Source: an uncultured Alistipes sp. (GTDB lineage: Bacteria > Bacteroidota > Bacteroidia > Bacteroidales > Rikenellaceae). From it: DNA of 33,849 bases. Positions 17,428 to 25,021 of this stretch are shown here, piece by piece. A program made the translations under genes and the position numbers. The notes under the pieces are model-generated. The model did not search any database. It had not been told where the DNA came from and worked only from the letters and a program-made list of their open reading frames with translations. Positions within the stretch are counted from its first letter, which is position 1; each line of letters begins with the position of its first letter. The stretch spans positions 1-33,849 of the forward strand of contig CAAGHX010000241.1 in the NCBI GenBank assembly GCA_900769745.1, in the 5' to 3' direction.

Positions 17428-18237
17428 ATGACAAAGATTAAATCAAGATGCGTGCTCATCACTGGTGGCGCATCGGGTATTGGCCGCATCATGGGCCGTA
17501 TGTCGTTGGAGAGAGGTGCCAGTCAGCTTGTTATTTGGGATATCAACGAGAAGGGTATCGCCGACACTGTGGCAGAGTTCTCTCAGTTGGGTAATGTAAA
17601 GGGTTACAAGGTCGATATTTCCGACAATAAGGCTGTGGAGCAGGCATATCGCACCACTTGCGAGGAGTGCGGTGCTGTGGATATCCTCATCAACTGCGCT
17701 GGCGTGGTTACAAGCAACAAGACCTTCGACAAGCAGTCTGTTGCCGAAATCGAGCGCACTATGTCGATTAACTCCGTAGCTCCTATGGTTGTGGCTTTGC
17801 AGGCTCTGCCCGATATGATTAGCCGCAACGTGGGCCACATCTGCAACATCGCATCGGCTGCGGGTATGTTGTCCAACCCCAAGATGTCGGTCTATGCTGC
17901 AAGTAAGTGGGCTATGATTGGCTGGTCGGATTCTGTCCGTATCGAGCTTGCCGAGGCACGCAGCAAGGTGCGTATCACCACCGTTGCCCCTTATTTTATC
18001 AATACAGGAATGTTCGATGGCGTGAACTCGCGCTTCTTCCCAATCCTCGACCCAGTGAACACCTCGCGCAAGATTCTCAACGCCATTGAGCGTAACCGAA
18101 ACTTCCGAGGTATCCCATTCAGCTTCCACTTCATCCGCATGTGTCAGGCACTGCTTCCAACGGTTGTGTTCGACTTCATCTTCGGTAAGGTGGTGGGCAT
18201 CTATTCGGCAATGGACCACTTCTCGGGTCGTAAGTAA
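17428..18237 (+). CDS. Short-chain dehydrogenase/reductase (SDR16C-like)
   Basis: A 269-residue classical SDR, NAD(P)-dependent, interconverting an alcohol and a carbonyl. The cofactor loop TGGASGIGR is at residues 12-20. Asp38 at the end of the second strand (VIWDIN) points to NAD(H). The NCAG motif has Asn89. The catalytic set is Ser143 in NIASAAGM and Tyr156/Lys160 in YAASK. The tail (residues 230-269) is hydrophobic, with LLPTVVFDFIFGKVVGIYS, as in membrane-associated SDRs acting on retinoids, sterols or long-chain alcohols (SDR16C group). An ALDH gene starts 21 bases downstream, so an alcohol to aldehyde to acid route, or long-chain base turnover, is a reasonable inference. The substrate is not known. 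Confidence 0.9.
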   Translation: MTKIKSRCVLITGGASGIGRIMGRMSLERGASQLVIWDINEKGIADTVAEFSQLGNVKGYKVDISDNKAVEQAYRTTCEECGAVDILINCAGVVTSNKTFDKQSVAEIERTMSINSVAPMVVALQALPDMISRNVGHICNIASAAGMLSNPKMSVYAASKWAMIGWSDSVRIELAEARSKVRITTVAPYFINTGMFDGVNSRFFPILDPVNTSRKILNAIERNRNFRGIPFSFHFIRMCQALLPTVVFDFIFGKVVGIYSAMDHFSGRK

Positions 18238-18258
18238 AGAGTAAATAAAAACTAATAT

Positions 18259-19641
18259 ATGTCAGTAGTCAACACATCGGCCGAGCGCATAGCGCTTGCG
18301 GTCGCAGTACAAAAGGAGTATTTTGCATCGGGAGCAACGCTCGACTACAACTTCCGTCGTGAGCAGCTCGAACGCCTGCTCTCGGTATTGAAGGAGTGGC
18401 AGAAACCACTCTGCGAGGCATTGTGGCACGATTTGCACAAGTCGGAGCAGGAGGCCATCCTCACCGAGTTGAGCATAGTGGAGGGTGAGGTGAAGAACCA
18501 CCTGAAGCATCTGCGTAAGTGGATGAAGACCGAGTGCCGCACAACCCCTCTTAAGATGTTCCCATCGCGCAGCCGCATCGTGAGCGAGCCTTTGGGTCAG
18601 TCGCTCATCATCGCCCCCTGGAACTATCCCGTTCAGCTGCTGCTCAACCCTCTGGTGGGAGCCATCTCGGCAGGATGTACGGCTATCTTGAAACCATCGC
18701 CCTATGTGCCACGCGTGTCGGAGGTTATCGAGAATATGATTCGCTCAACCTTCGAGGAGCGCTATATCTTTGTGGCGCAGGGTAACCGCGAAGTGAATCA
18801 GGAGCTGCTCAAGCACCGCTTCGATGTTATCTTCTTTACGGGTAGCCCTTCGCTTGGCCGCAAGGTTATGGAGGCTGCGTCGAAGAACCTCACACCTGTT
18901 GTGCTGGAGCTTGGCGGCAAGAGTCCTTGCATCGTCGATACGGGAGCAAATATCAATCTCGCAGCACGCCGCATTGCGTGGGGTAAGACCCTCAATGCGG
19001 GCCAGACCTGCATCGCACCCGACTACCTGCTTATCCACTCCTCGCTGAAGGAGCGCTTTGTGGAGGCCTTCAAGCGTGAGCTTCGCTCGCTGCACGGCAA
19101 GGATATCCAGCAGAGCAAGCACTTCGTGCGTATGGTAAACGACAAGGCCTTTGAGCGTGTGAGCTCATACCTGAAGTGTGGCGACGTGGTGGCTGGCGGC
19201 AAGACTGTGGCCTATGAGCGCTATATAGAGCCTACGCTGCTCGACAATGTGTCGCTCGACTCGCCCGTTATGCAGGAGGAGATTTTCGGCCCTGTGCTGC
19301 CTATGGTTTCGTTTGAGACTACCGACCAGGCCATCAAGTTCGTGTGCGAGCGCGAGAAGCCTTTGGCACTCTACTACTTCGGTGCGGAGAGCGAGGGCTG
19401 GCGTGTGGTGCGTCACACCTCGGCGGGCGGCAGCTGCATCAACGACACCATTATGCACATCGCCAACGAGAATATTCCATTTGGTGGCGTAGGTAATTCG
19501 GGTATGGGTAGCTATCACGGCCGTTTGAGCTTCGATGCCTTCTCGCATCGTCGCTCGGTGGTGGTAACCCCCTCGTGGCTCGACCTACCATTTCGATATA
19601 TGCCCTACAAGATGTTCGGTCTGGTAAAGAAACTCTTGTAA
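18259..19641 (+). CDS. Aldehyde dehydrogenase, ALDH3-like
   Basis: A 460-residue NAD(P)-dependent aldehyde dehydrogenase with the ALDH3 layout. The cofactor-pocket motif APWNYPVQLLLNPLVGAIS is near residue 118. The general base is Glu217 in LELGGKSP and the catalytic Cys251 is in NAGQTCIAPDY; their 34-residue spacing equals that of ALDH3 enzymes. QEEIFGPVLPM lies near residue 338. The C-terminus is short and moderately hydrophobic (WLDLPFRYMPYKMFGLVKK), recalling fatty-aldehyde dehydrogenases that sit on membranes. It forms an operon with the SDR gene (21-base gap) and is closed by a strong terminator. Oxidation of a medium- or long-chain aldehyde to the acid is the likely role. Confidence 0.93.
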   Translation: MSVVNTSAERIALAVAVQKEYFASGATLDYNFRREQLERLLSVLKEWQKPLCEALWHDLHKSEQEAILTELSIVEGEVKNHLKHLRKWMKTECRTTPLKMFPSRSRIVSEPLGQSLIIAPWNYPVQLLLNPLVGAISAGCTAILKPSPYVPRVSEVIENMIRSTFEERYIFVAQGNREVNQELLKHRFDVIFFTGSPSLGRKVMEAASKNLTPVVLELGGKSPCIVDTGANINLAARRIAWGKTLNAGQTCIAPDYLLIHSSLKERFVEAFKRELRSLHGKDIQQSKHFVRMVNDKAFERVSSYLKCGDVVAGGKTVAYERYIEPTLLDNVSLDSPVMQEEIFGPVLPMVSFETTDQAIKFVCEREKPLALYYFGAESEGWRVVRHTSAGGSCINDTIMHIANENIPFGGVGNSGMGSYHGRLSFDAFSHRRSVVVTPSWLDLPFRYMPYKMFGLVKKLL

Positions 19642-19669
19642 TCGCTTTCGGAAAATTATATAGCTTTAG

Positions 19670-19701
19670 AGAGTGTCGGCTTGTTCGACACTCTTTTTTT
19701 T
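19670..19701 (+). terminator. Terminator after the ALDH gene
   Basis: A perfect 9-bp stem, AGAGTGTCG with CGACACTCT, around a seven-base loop (GCTTGTT), runs directly into eight T residues. Confidence 0.92.
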
Positions 19702-19838
19702 GCCCCCTCGCCACCCCTCGCGGCTGCCAAAATCTGAAATGACGTATCTATTTGATTTTTAAAATAATTAAATAACAGCCCTAAATAGGGTGGTTTTTAA
19801 GAAAAATCAATCTTTTTTGTAATTTTCTTACGAAAAAA

Positions 19839-19872
19839 TTTGGGGGGGGGTGAAGAAAATTTTGTAACTTGC
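19839..19872 (+). promoter_or_regulatory. Nine-G tract in a candidate promoter spacer
   Basis: In the AT-rich 209-base gap before the orphan lipoprotein, a run of nine G residues (19842-19850) directly follows TTT, so the run begins with TTTG (19839-19842), a -33-like box. A weak -7-like TAACTTGC lies at 19865-19872, a spacer of 22 bases that contains eight of the Gs. Another imperfect -7 candidate, TAATTTTC at 19820-19827, would instead put the tract in the leader. The rest of the gap holds a small hairpin (CCCTA/TAGGG near 19782) and no gene. Length changes of the tract could alter expression; this is inferred. Confidence 0.35.
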
Positions 19873-19910
19873 GATTGCAAAGCAGTTATTAACCTATAAA
19901 AACTACTACT

Positions 19911-20468
19911 ATGAAAAAGATTCTATTAATGATGCTCACCATTGTAGTATTTGCAGGGTGTAGCAAGGAAGATGATTTGCAGAAATCGATGAAGGATATA
20001 ATCTCATCGATTGATAAGAGTGAGCTCTCGGCTATTGATCTGTTGTCGTTGGATGCTTGGTCGGCAAAATGTATTTATAAATATACGCAGGCTGGCGGAA
20101 CGGGCGATAGCAAACTCTACTATGATTTCTTCGACAACGCACAGGAGGGTGCATCAAAGGGTGCGAGCTATAGCGTTTCGGGTGGTAAAATGTATGAATT
20201 CCGCAAATCACCAGTGGGTCCGATGTTTTATTATACCTATGAGTTTAATGGTCAAGGTGCGGATTTTACCGTTAAGCGCAAGAATGATGGTCTGCAGAAG
20301 CAGATGACTATTGTTGCTTATGACGATGATGAAATGGTTATTGAGTTTTACAACCCCAACTCAAAAGAGTATCCTTACACTCGTGAGTACATCGTTAGAA
20401 CAAAGGGTGTAAATTATTTTGATACCCACAAAGCATACGAGGAGCTGCCAGAAGATTTAAGACCATAA
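19911..20468 (+). CDS. Orphan lipoprotein, function unknown
   Basis: A 185-residue predicted lipoprotein. The signal MKKILLMMLTIVVFAGCSKE has lipobox FAGC with Cys17, followed by Lys-Glu-Asp-Asp; an acidic stretch after the Cys is often linked to surface exposure in Bacteroidota, though here only part of it is acidic. The mature part is polar, with many aromatic residues (LYYDFFDNA, MFYYTYEFNG, IEFYNPNSKEYPY), suggesting a small beta-rich domain. No family was recognised. Base composition is more AT-rich than the flanking genes, and it stands alone between two terminators, which would fit recent gain. The G tract upstream is its only candidate regulatory signal. Confidence 0.75.
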   Translation: MKKILLMMLTIVVFAGCSKEDDLQKSMKDIISSIDKSELSAIDLLSLDAWSAKCIYKYTQAGGTGDSKLYYDFFDNAQEGASKGASYSVSGGKMYEFRKSPVGPMFYYTYEFNGQGADFTVKRKNDGLQKQMTIVAYDDDEMVIEFYNPNSKEYPYTREYIVRTKGVNYFDTHKAYEELPEDLRP

Positions 20469-20482
20469 TATTGCGTTACATT

Positions 20483-20511
20483 TCGCCACCTTTCGGGGTG
20501 GCGATTTTTTT
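20483..20511 (+). terminator. Terminator after the orphan lipoprotein gene
   Basis: An 8-bp stem, TCGCCACC with GGTGGCGA, around TTTCGG, followed by seven T residues. Confidence 0.9.
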
Positions 20512-20544
20512 GTGTTTTTATGTTGTGTAGAGTGGGGCAGTGTG

Positions 20545-20575
20545 TTGCAAAGTTGTAAAACTTTTGCTAACTTTG
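20545..20575 (+). promoter_or_regulatory. Promoter of the DUF3472 gene
   Basis: TTG at 20545-20547, a 20-base spacer, then TAACTTTG at 20568-20575. Both boxes fit the Bacteroidota housekeeping promoter, leaving a leader of about 70 nt before the ATG at 20654. Confidence 0.7.
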
Positions 20576-20653
20576 TTATAGCGTTGGAAATATGCCCCAA
20601 TCGGAGGTGGCAATCTATTAGCTAAGAGAGTATTAACATTAAAAAATAATCCT

Positions 20654-22075
20654 ATGAAACGATTCAAATCAATTCTTATGGCGGCCGTTGCGATTATCGC
20701 ATTTGTGGCTTGCAGCAATAGCGCGAAGATTGAGCAGCTCACACTCTCAATTCCTTTCAAGTGTAACGCCTATGTTACTCCTCTCGATGTTGACTCGAAG
20801 ACTCCTCCCAAGTTTGCCGACAAGATTATCGTCAACTCTTCACGTCGTGCCGACGATGCTGAGATGACTCCAGGTAGCTGGAAGGCTGAGTATGTGGAGC
20901 AGGAGCCTCACCAGATTTCAATGTACTTCTACACAGCCTACACTGGCAAGCTCGGTTTGGCTTTGCGTGCTGTGCAGAGCGATGCGGGCGAGTCTGTTTT
21001 GAAGGTGTCGATTGGTGACCAGAGTAAGACTATCAAGGTGAAGAGTGGCGCCGAGAGCGATGCTCACTATGTTGGCGAGTTCAACATCGCCGAGCCAGGA
21101 TATGTTCGCGTTAACATCGAGCCAGTCAGCACAACAGCCGAGAGCTATCCTTCAATTTCGGAGTTCTTGGTGGGTGGCGAGGCTGTAGCCAATGCAACTG
21201 CAAAGATTAAGGACGAGGTGGTATTCGTTACATTGGAGGAGAGCAAGGAGAACTTGCCTCACTTCGTACGTCGCGGTCCATCGAACCACTTTATGTGGGA
21301 TATGCCCGAGGATACTGAGTTCTTCTACAACGAGGTGATGGTTCCCGAGGGTGAGGATATCCCTGGTGCATACTATATGCTCACAGGTGGTAACGGCTTC
21401 TATATGGGTATTCAGCCTAACAAGAAGGGTTACAACCGTACAGTCCTCTTCTCAGTATGGGATACCGACACCAAGGCTGGCAAGGTGGCACAGCTCGTAA
21501 GCAATGGCGAGGGTGTGCAGTCTAACGGCTATAGCCACGAGGGTTCGGGTATTCAGAACTTCTACTACTACGATTGGGAGGCTGGTAAGACCTATGCAAC
21601 TTTGGTGCGTGTGCGTCCCGAGGTTATCAATGGCCGTCCAACTGGCAACACTCTCTACACTGGTTACTTCCGCGGTGACGAGGGTTGGGTATTCTTGGCC
21701 GAGATTCGCCGCCCAGGCATCTCTACATACTACAAGGGTGCTTACTCGTTCAGCGAGAACTTCCGTCCTGAGTATGGTTGGGTTCCACGTAGCGTAGTAT
21801 TCCCATCACAGTGGATGCGCGACAAGAATGGCAAGTGGCACGAGGTATTGACAGGCCGTTTCTCTTGCGATGGCACAGCCAACAAGGGCTTGCGTCGTGA
21901 CTACGAGGGTGGCGTGACCGAGGATGGTTACTTCTACTTGCGTAACATCGGTTACATCAACGAGAACGTGAAGTACCGCACTCCATTTATCCGCAAGGAG
22001 ACTCGCAAGAAGCCAGATGTTGATTTGGAGGCATTGGTTAAGCTCTCTAAGTCACGCGACGGCTTGAAGAAGTAA
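20654..22075 (+). CDS. DUF5077/DUF3472 lipoprotein
   Basis: Exported lipoprotein of 473 residues with signal MKRFKSILMAAVAIIAFVAC and Cys20. The N-terminal third (about 30-190) resembles DUF5077, a beta-sandwich: LTLSIPFKCNAYVTP and ISMYFYTAYTGKLGLALRAV. The following part (about 205-440) matches DUF3472: HFVRRGPSNHFMWDMPEDTE, GGNGFYMGIQPN, TVLFSVWDTD and GYFRGDEGWVFLAEIRRP. Proteins of this pair occur in gut Bacteroidota and are thought to act on or bind glycans; the activity is not established to my knowledge. Codon use is strongly biased (GGT, CGT, AAG), suggesting good expression. It has its own promoter and terminator. Confidence 0.85.
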   Translation: MKRFKSILMAAVAIIAFVACSNSAKIEQLTLSIPFKCNAYVTPLDVDSKTPPKFADKIIVNSSRRADDAEMTPGSWKAEYVEQEPHQISMYFYTAYTGKLGLALRAVQSDAGESVLKVSIGDQSKTIKVKSGAESDAHYVGEFNIAEPGYVRVNIEPVSTTAESYPSISEFLVGGEAVANATAKIKDEVVFVTLEESKENLPHFVRRGPSNHFMWDMPEDTEFFYNEVMVPEGEDIPGAYYMLTGGNGFYMGIQPNKKGYNRTVLFSVWDTDTKAGKVAQLVSNGEGVQSNGYSHEGSGIQNFYYYDWEAGKTYATLVRVRPEVINGRPTGNTLYTGYFRGDEGWVFLAEIRRPGISTYYKGAYSFSENFRPEYGWVPRSVVFPSQWMRDKNGKWHEVLTGRFSCDGTANKGLRRDYEGGVTEDGYFYLRNIGYINENVKYRTPFIRKETRKKPDVDLEALVKLSKSRDGLKK

Positions 22076-22151
22076 TATCTACTAAGCTATATCGGCTGTC
22101 GCTTTTTGCCTAAGCCCGTGTGGGCGAGGTGTGGCGGCTGAGTCAATAGGG

Positions 22152-22185
22152 ATTGTGCAAGCGGGCGACCGTTTGCACAATTTTT
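22152..22185 (+). terminator. Terminator after the DUF3472 gene
   Basis: A perfect 9-bp stem, ATTGTGCAA with TTGCACAAT, around a 12-base loop, followed by TTTTG. It lies only 44 bases before the DUF4251 start, in a gap with no exact -7 box, so partial read-through may feed that gene. Confidence 0.8.
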
Positions 22186-22229
22186 GTCGCTGGCGTTACG
22201 TTATATCTATAAACAAAACATACAAAGCA

Positions 22230-22829
22230 ATGAAGATTTCATCGATTATACTTTTGGCTGCAATGACCATCGGCATCGGCTCGGCCTCGGCGCAGAGCCT
22301 GGGAGGCAAGGAGATTGAGGTGCGTGTGGAGAATCGCATAGAGGGCAAGGGCTCGAAGAAAAGCTCCAAGAAGGAGCAGCGTGCCATAGAGAACGAGATA
22401 GCTTTCCAGAGCGCCCTCGGCCTTGTTAAGTCGCGCCACTTTGTGATGGAGGCTACCAAGCTCTCGATGCCCGACGGCAGCAGCCTGGCGGTCTTCTCCG
22501 ATGTCAACTATGTTATGATGAAGGGCGATAGGGCTGTGGTGCAATCTACCCCTGGCATCTCGGGCGGTCCGAACGGAATGGGCGGCATCACGCTCGAAGG
22601 TATGGTGGTCGATTTGCGCGAAACGGTTGATAAGCGTGGTAACCTCTCGCTCAAATTTACCGTGATGTCAACAGGCGGCTCGGCCGAGGTGGAGCTCAAG
22701 CTACTCACCGGTGGCAACAGCGCCAATGCAACCATCACACCCAAGATGCGCACAACAAACAGGGTGATTATGTTTGGTAGGATTGTTGACCCCGAGAAGT
22801 CGAGAGTATTTAAGGGTTTCTCGATGTAA
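22230..22829 (+). CDS. DUF4251 family secreted protein
   Basis: A 199-residue exported protein. The ATG at 22230 gives a signal peptide, MKISSIILLAAMTIGIGSA with SASAQ; longer in-frame starts run into the terminator before it. A basic stretch (KGSKKSSKKEQRA, about 37-49) precedes the DUF4251 domain, whose pattern is clear: ALGLVKSRHFVMEATKLSMP, FSDVNYVMMKGDRAVVQS, GPNGMGGITLEGMVVDLRE and, near the end, GGNSANATITP. DUF4251 is a Bacteroidota periplasmic family of unknown function, predicted beta-rich. It stands alone and has its own terminator. Confidence 0.88.
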   Translation: MKISSIILLAAMTIGIGSASAQSLGGKEIEVRVENRIEGKGSKKSSKKEQRAIENEIAFQSALGLVKSRHFVMEATKLSMPDGSSLAVFSDVNYVMMKGDRAVVQSTPGISGGPNGMGGITLEGMVVDLRETVDKRGNLSLKFTVMSTGGSAEVELKLLTGGNSANATITPKMRTTNRVIMFGRIVDPEKSRVFKGFSM

Positions 22830-22861
22830 ATAGCGAGGATTTTATAAAACTTCTATATGTT

Positions 22862-22888
22862 GAGGCTGCTTCGGCGGCCTCTCTTTTT
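22862..22888 (+). terminator. Terminator after the DUF4251 gene
   Basis: GAGGCTGC and GCGGCCTC form an 8-bp stem (one G-U pair) closed by a TTCG tetraloop, followed by TCTTTTT. Confidence 0.9.
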
Positions 22889-22971
22889 GTGTCAATTGGG
22901 AGTATGAGGCCCAAAGTATGCCAAATTGCACCCCTCAAGAGAGTCAACTATCGAAAAATCTTATTTTTGCA

Positions 22972-22979
22972 TAGTTATT
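22972..22979 (+). promoter_or_regulatory. -7 box upstream of nagA
   Basis: TATTTTTG fits TAnnTTTG and lies 76 bases before the ATG. A second, one-mismatch box (TACCTTTA near 23018) is closer to the gene. Neither has a clear -33 box, so which one is used cannot be decided. Confidence 0.4.
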
Positions 22980-23055
22980 TTTTATTATTTCTGATATAAT
23001 TTTTCGACAAAAGTTTGTACCTTTATCATCAGAAAAGATAAAAAAACAATATACT

Positions 23056-24219
23056 ATGTTAACAAAAATCATAAATGGTAATGTCTTGACCCCATCTGGT
23101 TGGGTTAAGGATTGCTCTGTCTTCGTACGCGATGGCAAGATTGTAGAGATTACAGATGCTAATCTCGAGGTTGTCGGCGCCGAGATTTTCGATGCTAAGG
23201 GCTCATATGTTGTCCCTGGTGGTATCGAGACTCACGTTCACGGTGGTGGCGGTAGAGATTTTATGGAGGGTTCAGAGGATGCCTTCCGCACAGCTGTTGC
23301 AGCCCATATGCAGTATGGTACAACTGCTATCTATCCTACACTTTCGTCATCTACTATCCCAATGATTCGTGCTGCTGCGGCTACAACCGAGAAGTTGATG
23401 GCCGAGGCTGATAGCCCAATTATGGGTCTGCACTTGGAGGGTCACTACTTCAATATGGAGATGGCGGGTGGTCAGATTCCCGAGAATATCAAGAACCCCG
23501 ATCCTAACGAGTATATCCCTTTGTTGGAGGAGACTCACTGCATCAAGCGTTGGGACGCAGCTCCTGAGTTGCCAGGCGCAATCGAGTTTGGTCGTTACAT
23601 CACATCGAAGGGTGTGTTGGCAGCCGTAGGTCACACAAAGGCTGAGTTTGGCGATATCCGCGCTGCTCACGATGCTGGCTACTCTCACGCCACTCACTTC
23701 TATAACGCTATGCCAGGTTTCCATAAGCGTGGCGAGTATAAGTACGAGGGTACAGTGGAGAGTATCTACCTCTTCGACGATATGACTGTTGAGGTTGTTG
23801 CCGATGGTATCCACGTTCCTCCAACCATCTTGCGCTTGGTACACAAGATTAAGGGTGTGGAGCGTACTTGCCTTATCACCGATGCGTTGGCTTGCGCTGC
23901 GAGCGACTCACAGGTGGCTTTCGACCCACGCGTGATTATCGAGGATGGCGTATGTAAGTTGGCCGACCGCTCGGCTTTGGCTGGTAGTGTCGCTACAATG
24001 GACCGCTTGGTTCGCACAATGGTCTTCCAGGCTGAGATTCCTTTGCAGGATACAATCCGTATGACATCGGAGACTCCTGCTCGCATTATGGGTATCTACG
24101 ACCGCAAGGGTTCGCTCGAGAAGGGTAAGGATGCCGATATCGTAATGTACAGCAAGGGCTTGGAGATTAACGCTGTGTGGTCTATGGGTAAGCTCGTAGA
24201 GGGCACTTGCAAGTTGTAG
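23056..24219 (+). CDS. nagA: N-acetylglucosamine-6-phosphate deacetylase
   Basis: Cytoplasmic metal-dependent amidohydrolase that converts N-acetylglucosamine 6-phosphate to glucosamine 6-phosphate and acetate, used in amino-sugar breakdown and cell-wall recycling. The 387 residues fit the family. Metal and catalytic motifs are present: HVHGGGG with His60 and His62, LHLEGHYF with Glu128, VGHTKAEF with His193, HATHFYNAMP with His214, DGIHV with His253, and catalytic Asp276 in TDALAC. Retention of the His-x-His pair suggests a site able to hold two metals, unlike the E. coli enzyme. No nagB or sugar transporter is adjacent. Codon bias suggests high expression. Confidence 0.96.
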   Translation: MLTKIINGNVLTPSGWVKDCSVFVRDGKIVEITDANLEVVGAEIFDAKGSYVVPGGIETHVHGGGGRDFMEGSEDAFRTAVAAHMQYGTTAIYPTLSSSTIPMIRAAAATTEKLMAEADSPIMGLHLEGHYFNMEMAGGQIPENIKNPDPNEYIPLLEETHCIKRWDAAPELPGAIEFGRYITSKGVLAAVGHTKAEFGDIRAAHDAGYSHATHFYNAMPGFHKRGEYKYEGTVESIYLFDDMTVEVVADGIHVPPTILRLVHKIKGVERTCLITDALACAASDSQVAFDPRVIIEDGVCKLADRSALAGSVATMDRLVRTMVFQAEIPLQDTIRMTSETPARIMGIYDRKGSLEKGKDADIVMYSKGLEINAVWSMGKLVEGTCKL

Positions 24220-24344
24220 AAGAAGCTGTCTAGCAAGGCTCTTTTGGCATCTGGCTTGCCCTTGAAATCCTCACATACGCTAAGTATGCTGCGGTTTCGC
24301 GGGCTTCGACCAGCTTCAAAATAGCTCTTGCCATACAACTTCTT
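24220..24344. repeat. 125-nt imperfect palindrome in the nagA-pth gap
   Basis: The bases directly after the nagA stop and those ending near 24344 are imperfect reverse complements: the left arm starts AAGAAGCTGTCTAGCAAG, and the right arm read on the other strand starts AAGAAGTTGTATGGCAAG. Similarity runs with small bulges through CTGG and CCC blocks to a perfect centre, CATAC-GCTAA-GTATG (24274-24288). As RNA it would form one long, interrupted hairpin on either strand. Neither strand carries a convincing gene. Possible natures are an intergenic mobile palindrome, a 3' stability element of nagA mRNA, or the remains of an inverted duplication. Confidence 0.6.
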
Positions 24345-24359
24345 GTAAGATATAAAAAG

Positions 24360-24394
24360 AATAGGTTGTCCCCACGGACAACCTATTTCTTTTT
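24360..24394. terminator. Bidirectional terminator between nagA and pth
   Basis: AATAGGTTGTCC and GGACAACCTATT form a perfect 12-bp stem with a CCAC loop. TTCTTTTT follows on the plus side, and AAAAAGA on the other side gives a U tract for the minus strand. It serves convergent nagA (+) and rplY-pth (-). Confidence 0.9.
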
Positions 24395-24445
24395 ATGTCG
24401 TTAGCTACGAGCCAACCAATCTGTGAGTCTTCTCTGCTGGGTTGT

Positions 24446-25009
24446 TTACTTCTTGTTGAAGCTATTCATCGTAAGGTCGGCACCAGCCGTTGCAAACGAG
24501 AGAATAGCATCACCAAAGACCTTCAAGCGGGCAGGCATAGCCTCACGCTCCTCGGCAGTCCACTCACCCAATACATAATCGACCTGCTGGCCACGCGCAA
24601 ACTCGCCACCAATGCCGAAGCGCATGCGAGCATAATCCTCACGACCCAAAAGTTCGGTGATGTTCTTCAGGCCGTTGTGGCCACCGGCGCTGCCCTTCTT
24701 GCGCATACGCAACTGGCCAAATGGCAGTGAGATGTCGTCTGAGATGATAAGCACGTTCTCGATGGGTATCTTCTCCTGCTCCATCCAGTAACGCACAGCC
24801 TTGCCCGAAAGATTCATATAGGTCGAAGGCTTGAGCAGAAGAATCTGACGACCCTTGTGACGTACCGTACAAGTTGAGCCGTAACGTCCTGCCATAAAAG
24901 AGACGTTGGACGCCTCTGCTAAGGCGTCCAACACTCTGAATCCTATGTTGTGACGGGTATCGGCATATTCTGCGCCGATGTTGCCCAATCCTACAACGAG
25001 GTACTTCAT
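24446..25009 (-). CDS. pth: Peptidyl-tRNA hydrolase
   Basis: Releases peptides from peptidyl-tRNAs that drop off the ribosome; essential and cytoplasmic. The 187 residues match the usual length. Key residues are visible: Asn10 in GLGNIG, catalytic His20 in TRHNIGF, Asn66 in KPSTYMNLSGKAV, and Asp91/Asp92 in SDDISLPFGQLRMRKKGS, then AGGHNGLKNI. It starts 12 bases after the rplY stop, the common rplY/ctc-pth pairing of bacterial genomes, and is probably translated from the same mRNA. Confidence 0.97.
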   Translation of the reverse strand: MKYLVVGLGNIGAEYADTRHNIGFRVLDALAEASNVSFMAGRYGSTCTVRHKGRQILLLKPSTYMNLSGKAVRYWMEQEKIPIENVLIISDDISLPFGQLRMRKKGSAGGHNGLKNITELLGREDYARMRFGIGGEFARGQQVDYVLGEWTAEEREAMPARLKVFGDAILSFATAGADLTMNSFNKK

Positions 25010-25021
25010 TCTCTACTTCTA

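Noticed and set aside
24096..24338. 80-residue frame on the minus strand over the end of nagA
   Set aside because: Its middle is the 125-nt palindrome and its end overlaps nagA antisense. No family match and no promoter; the palindrome explains the open frame.
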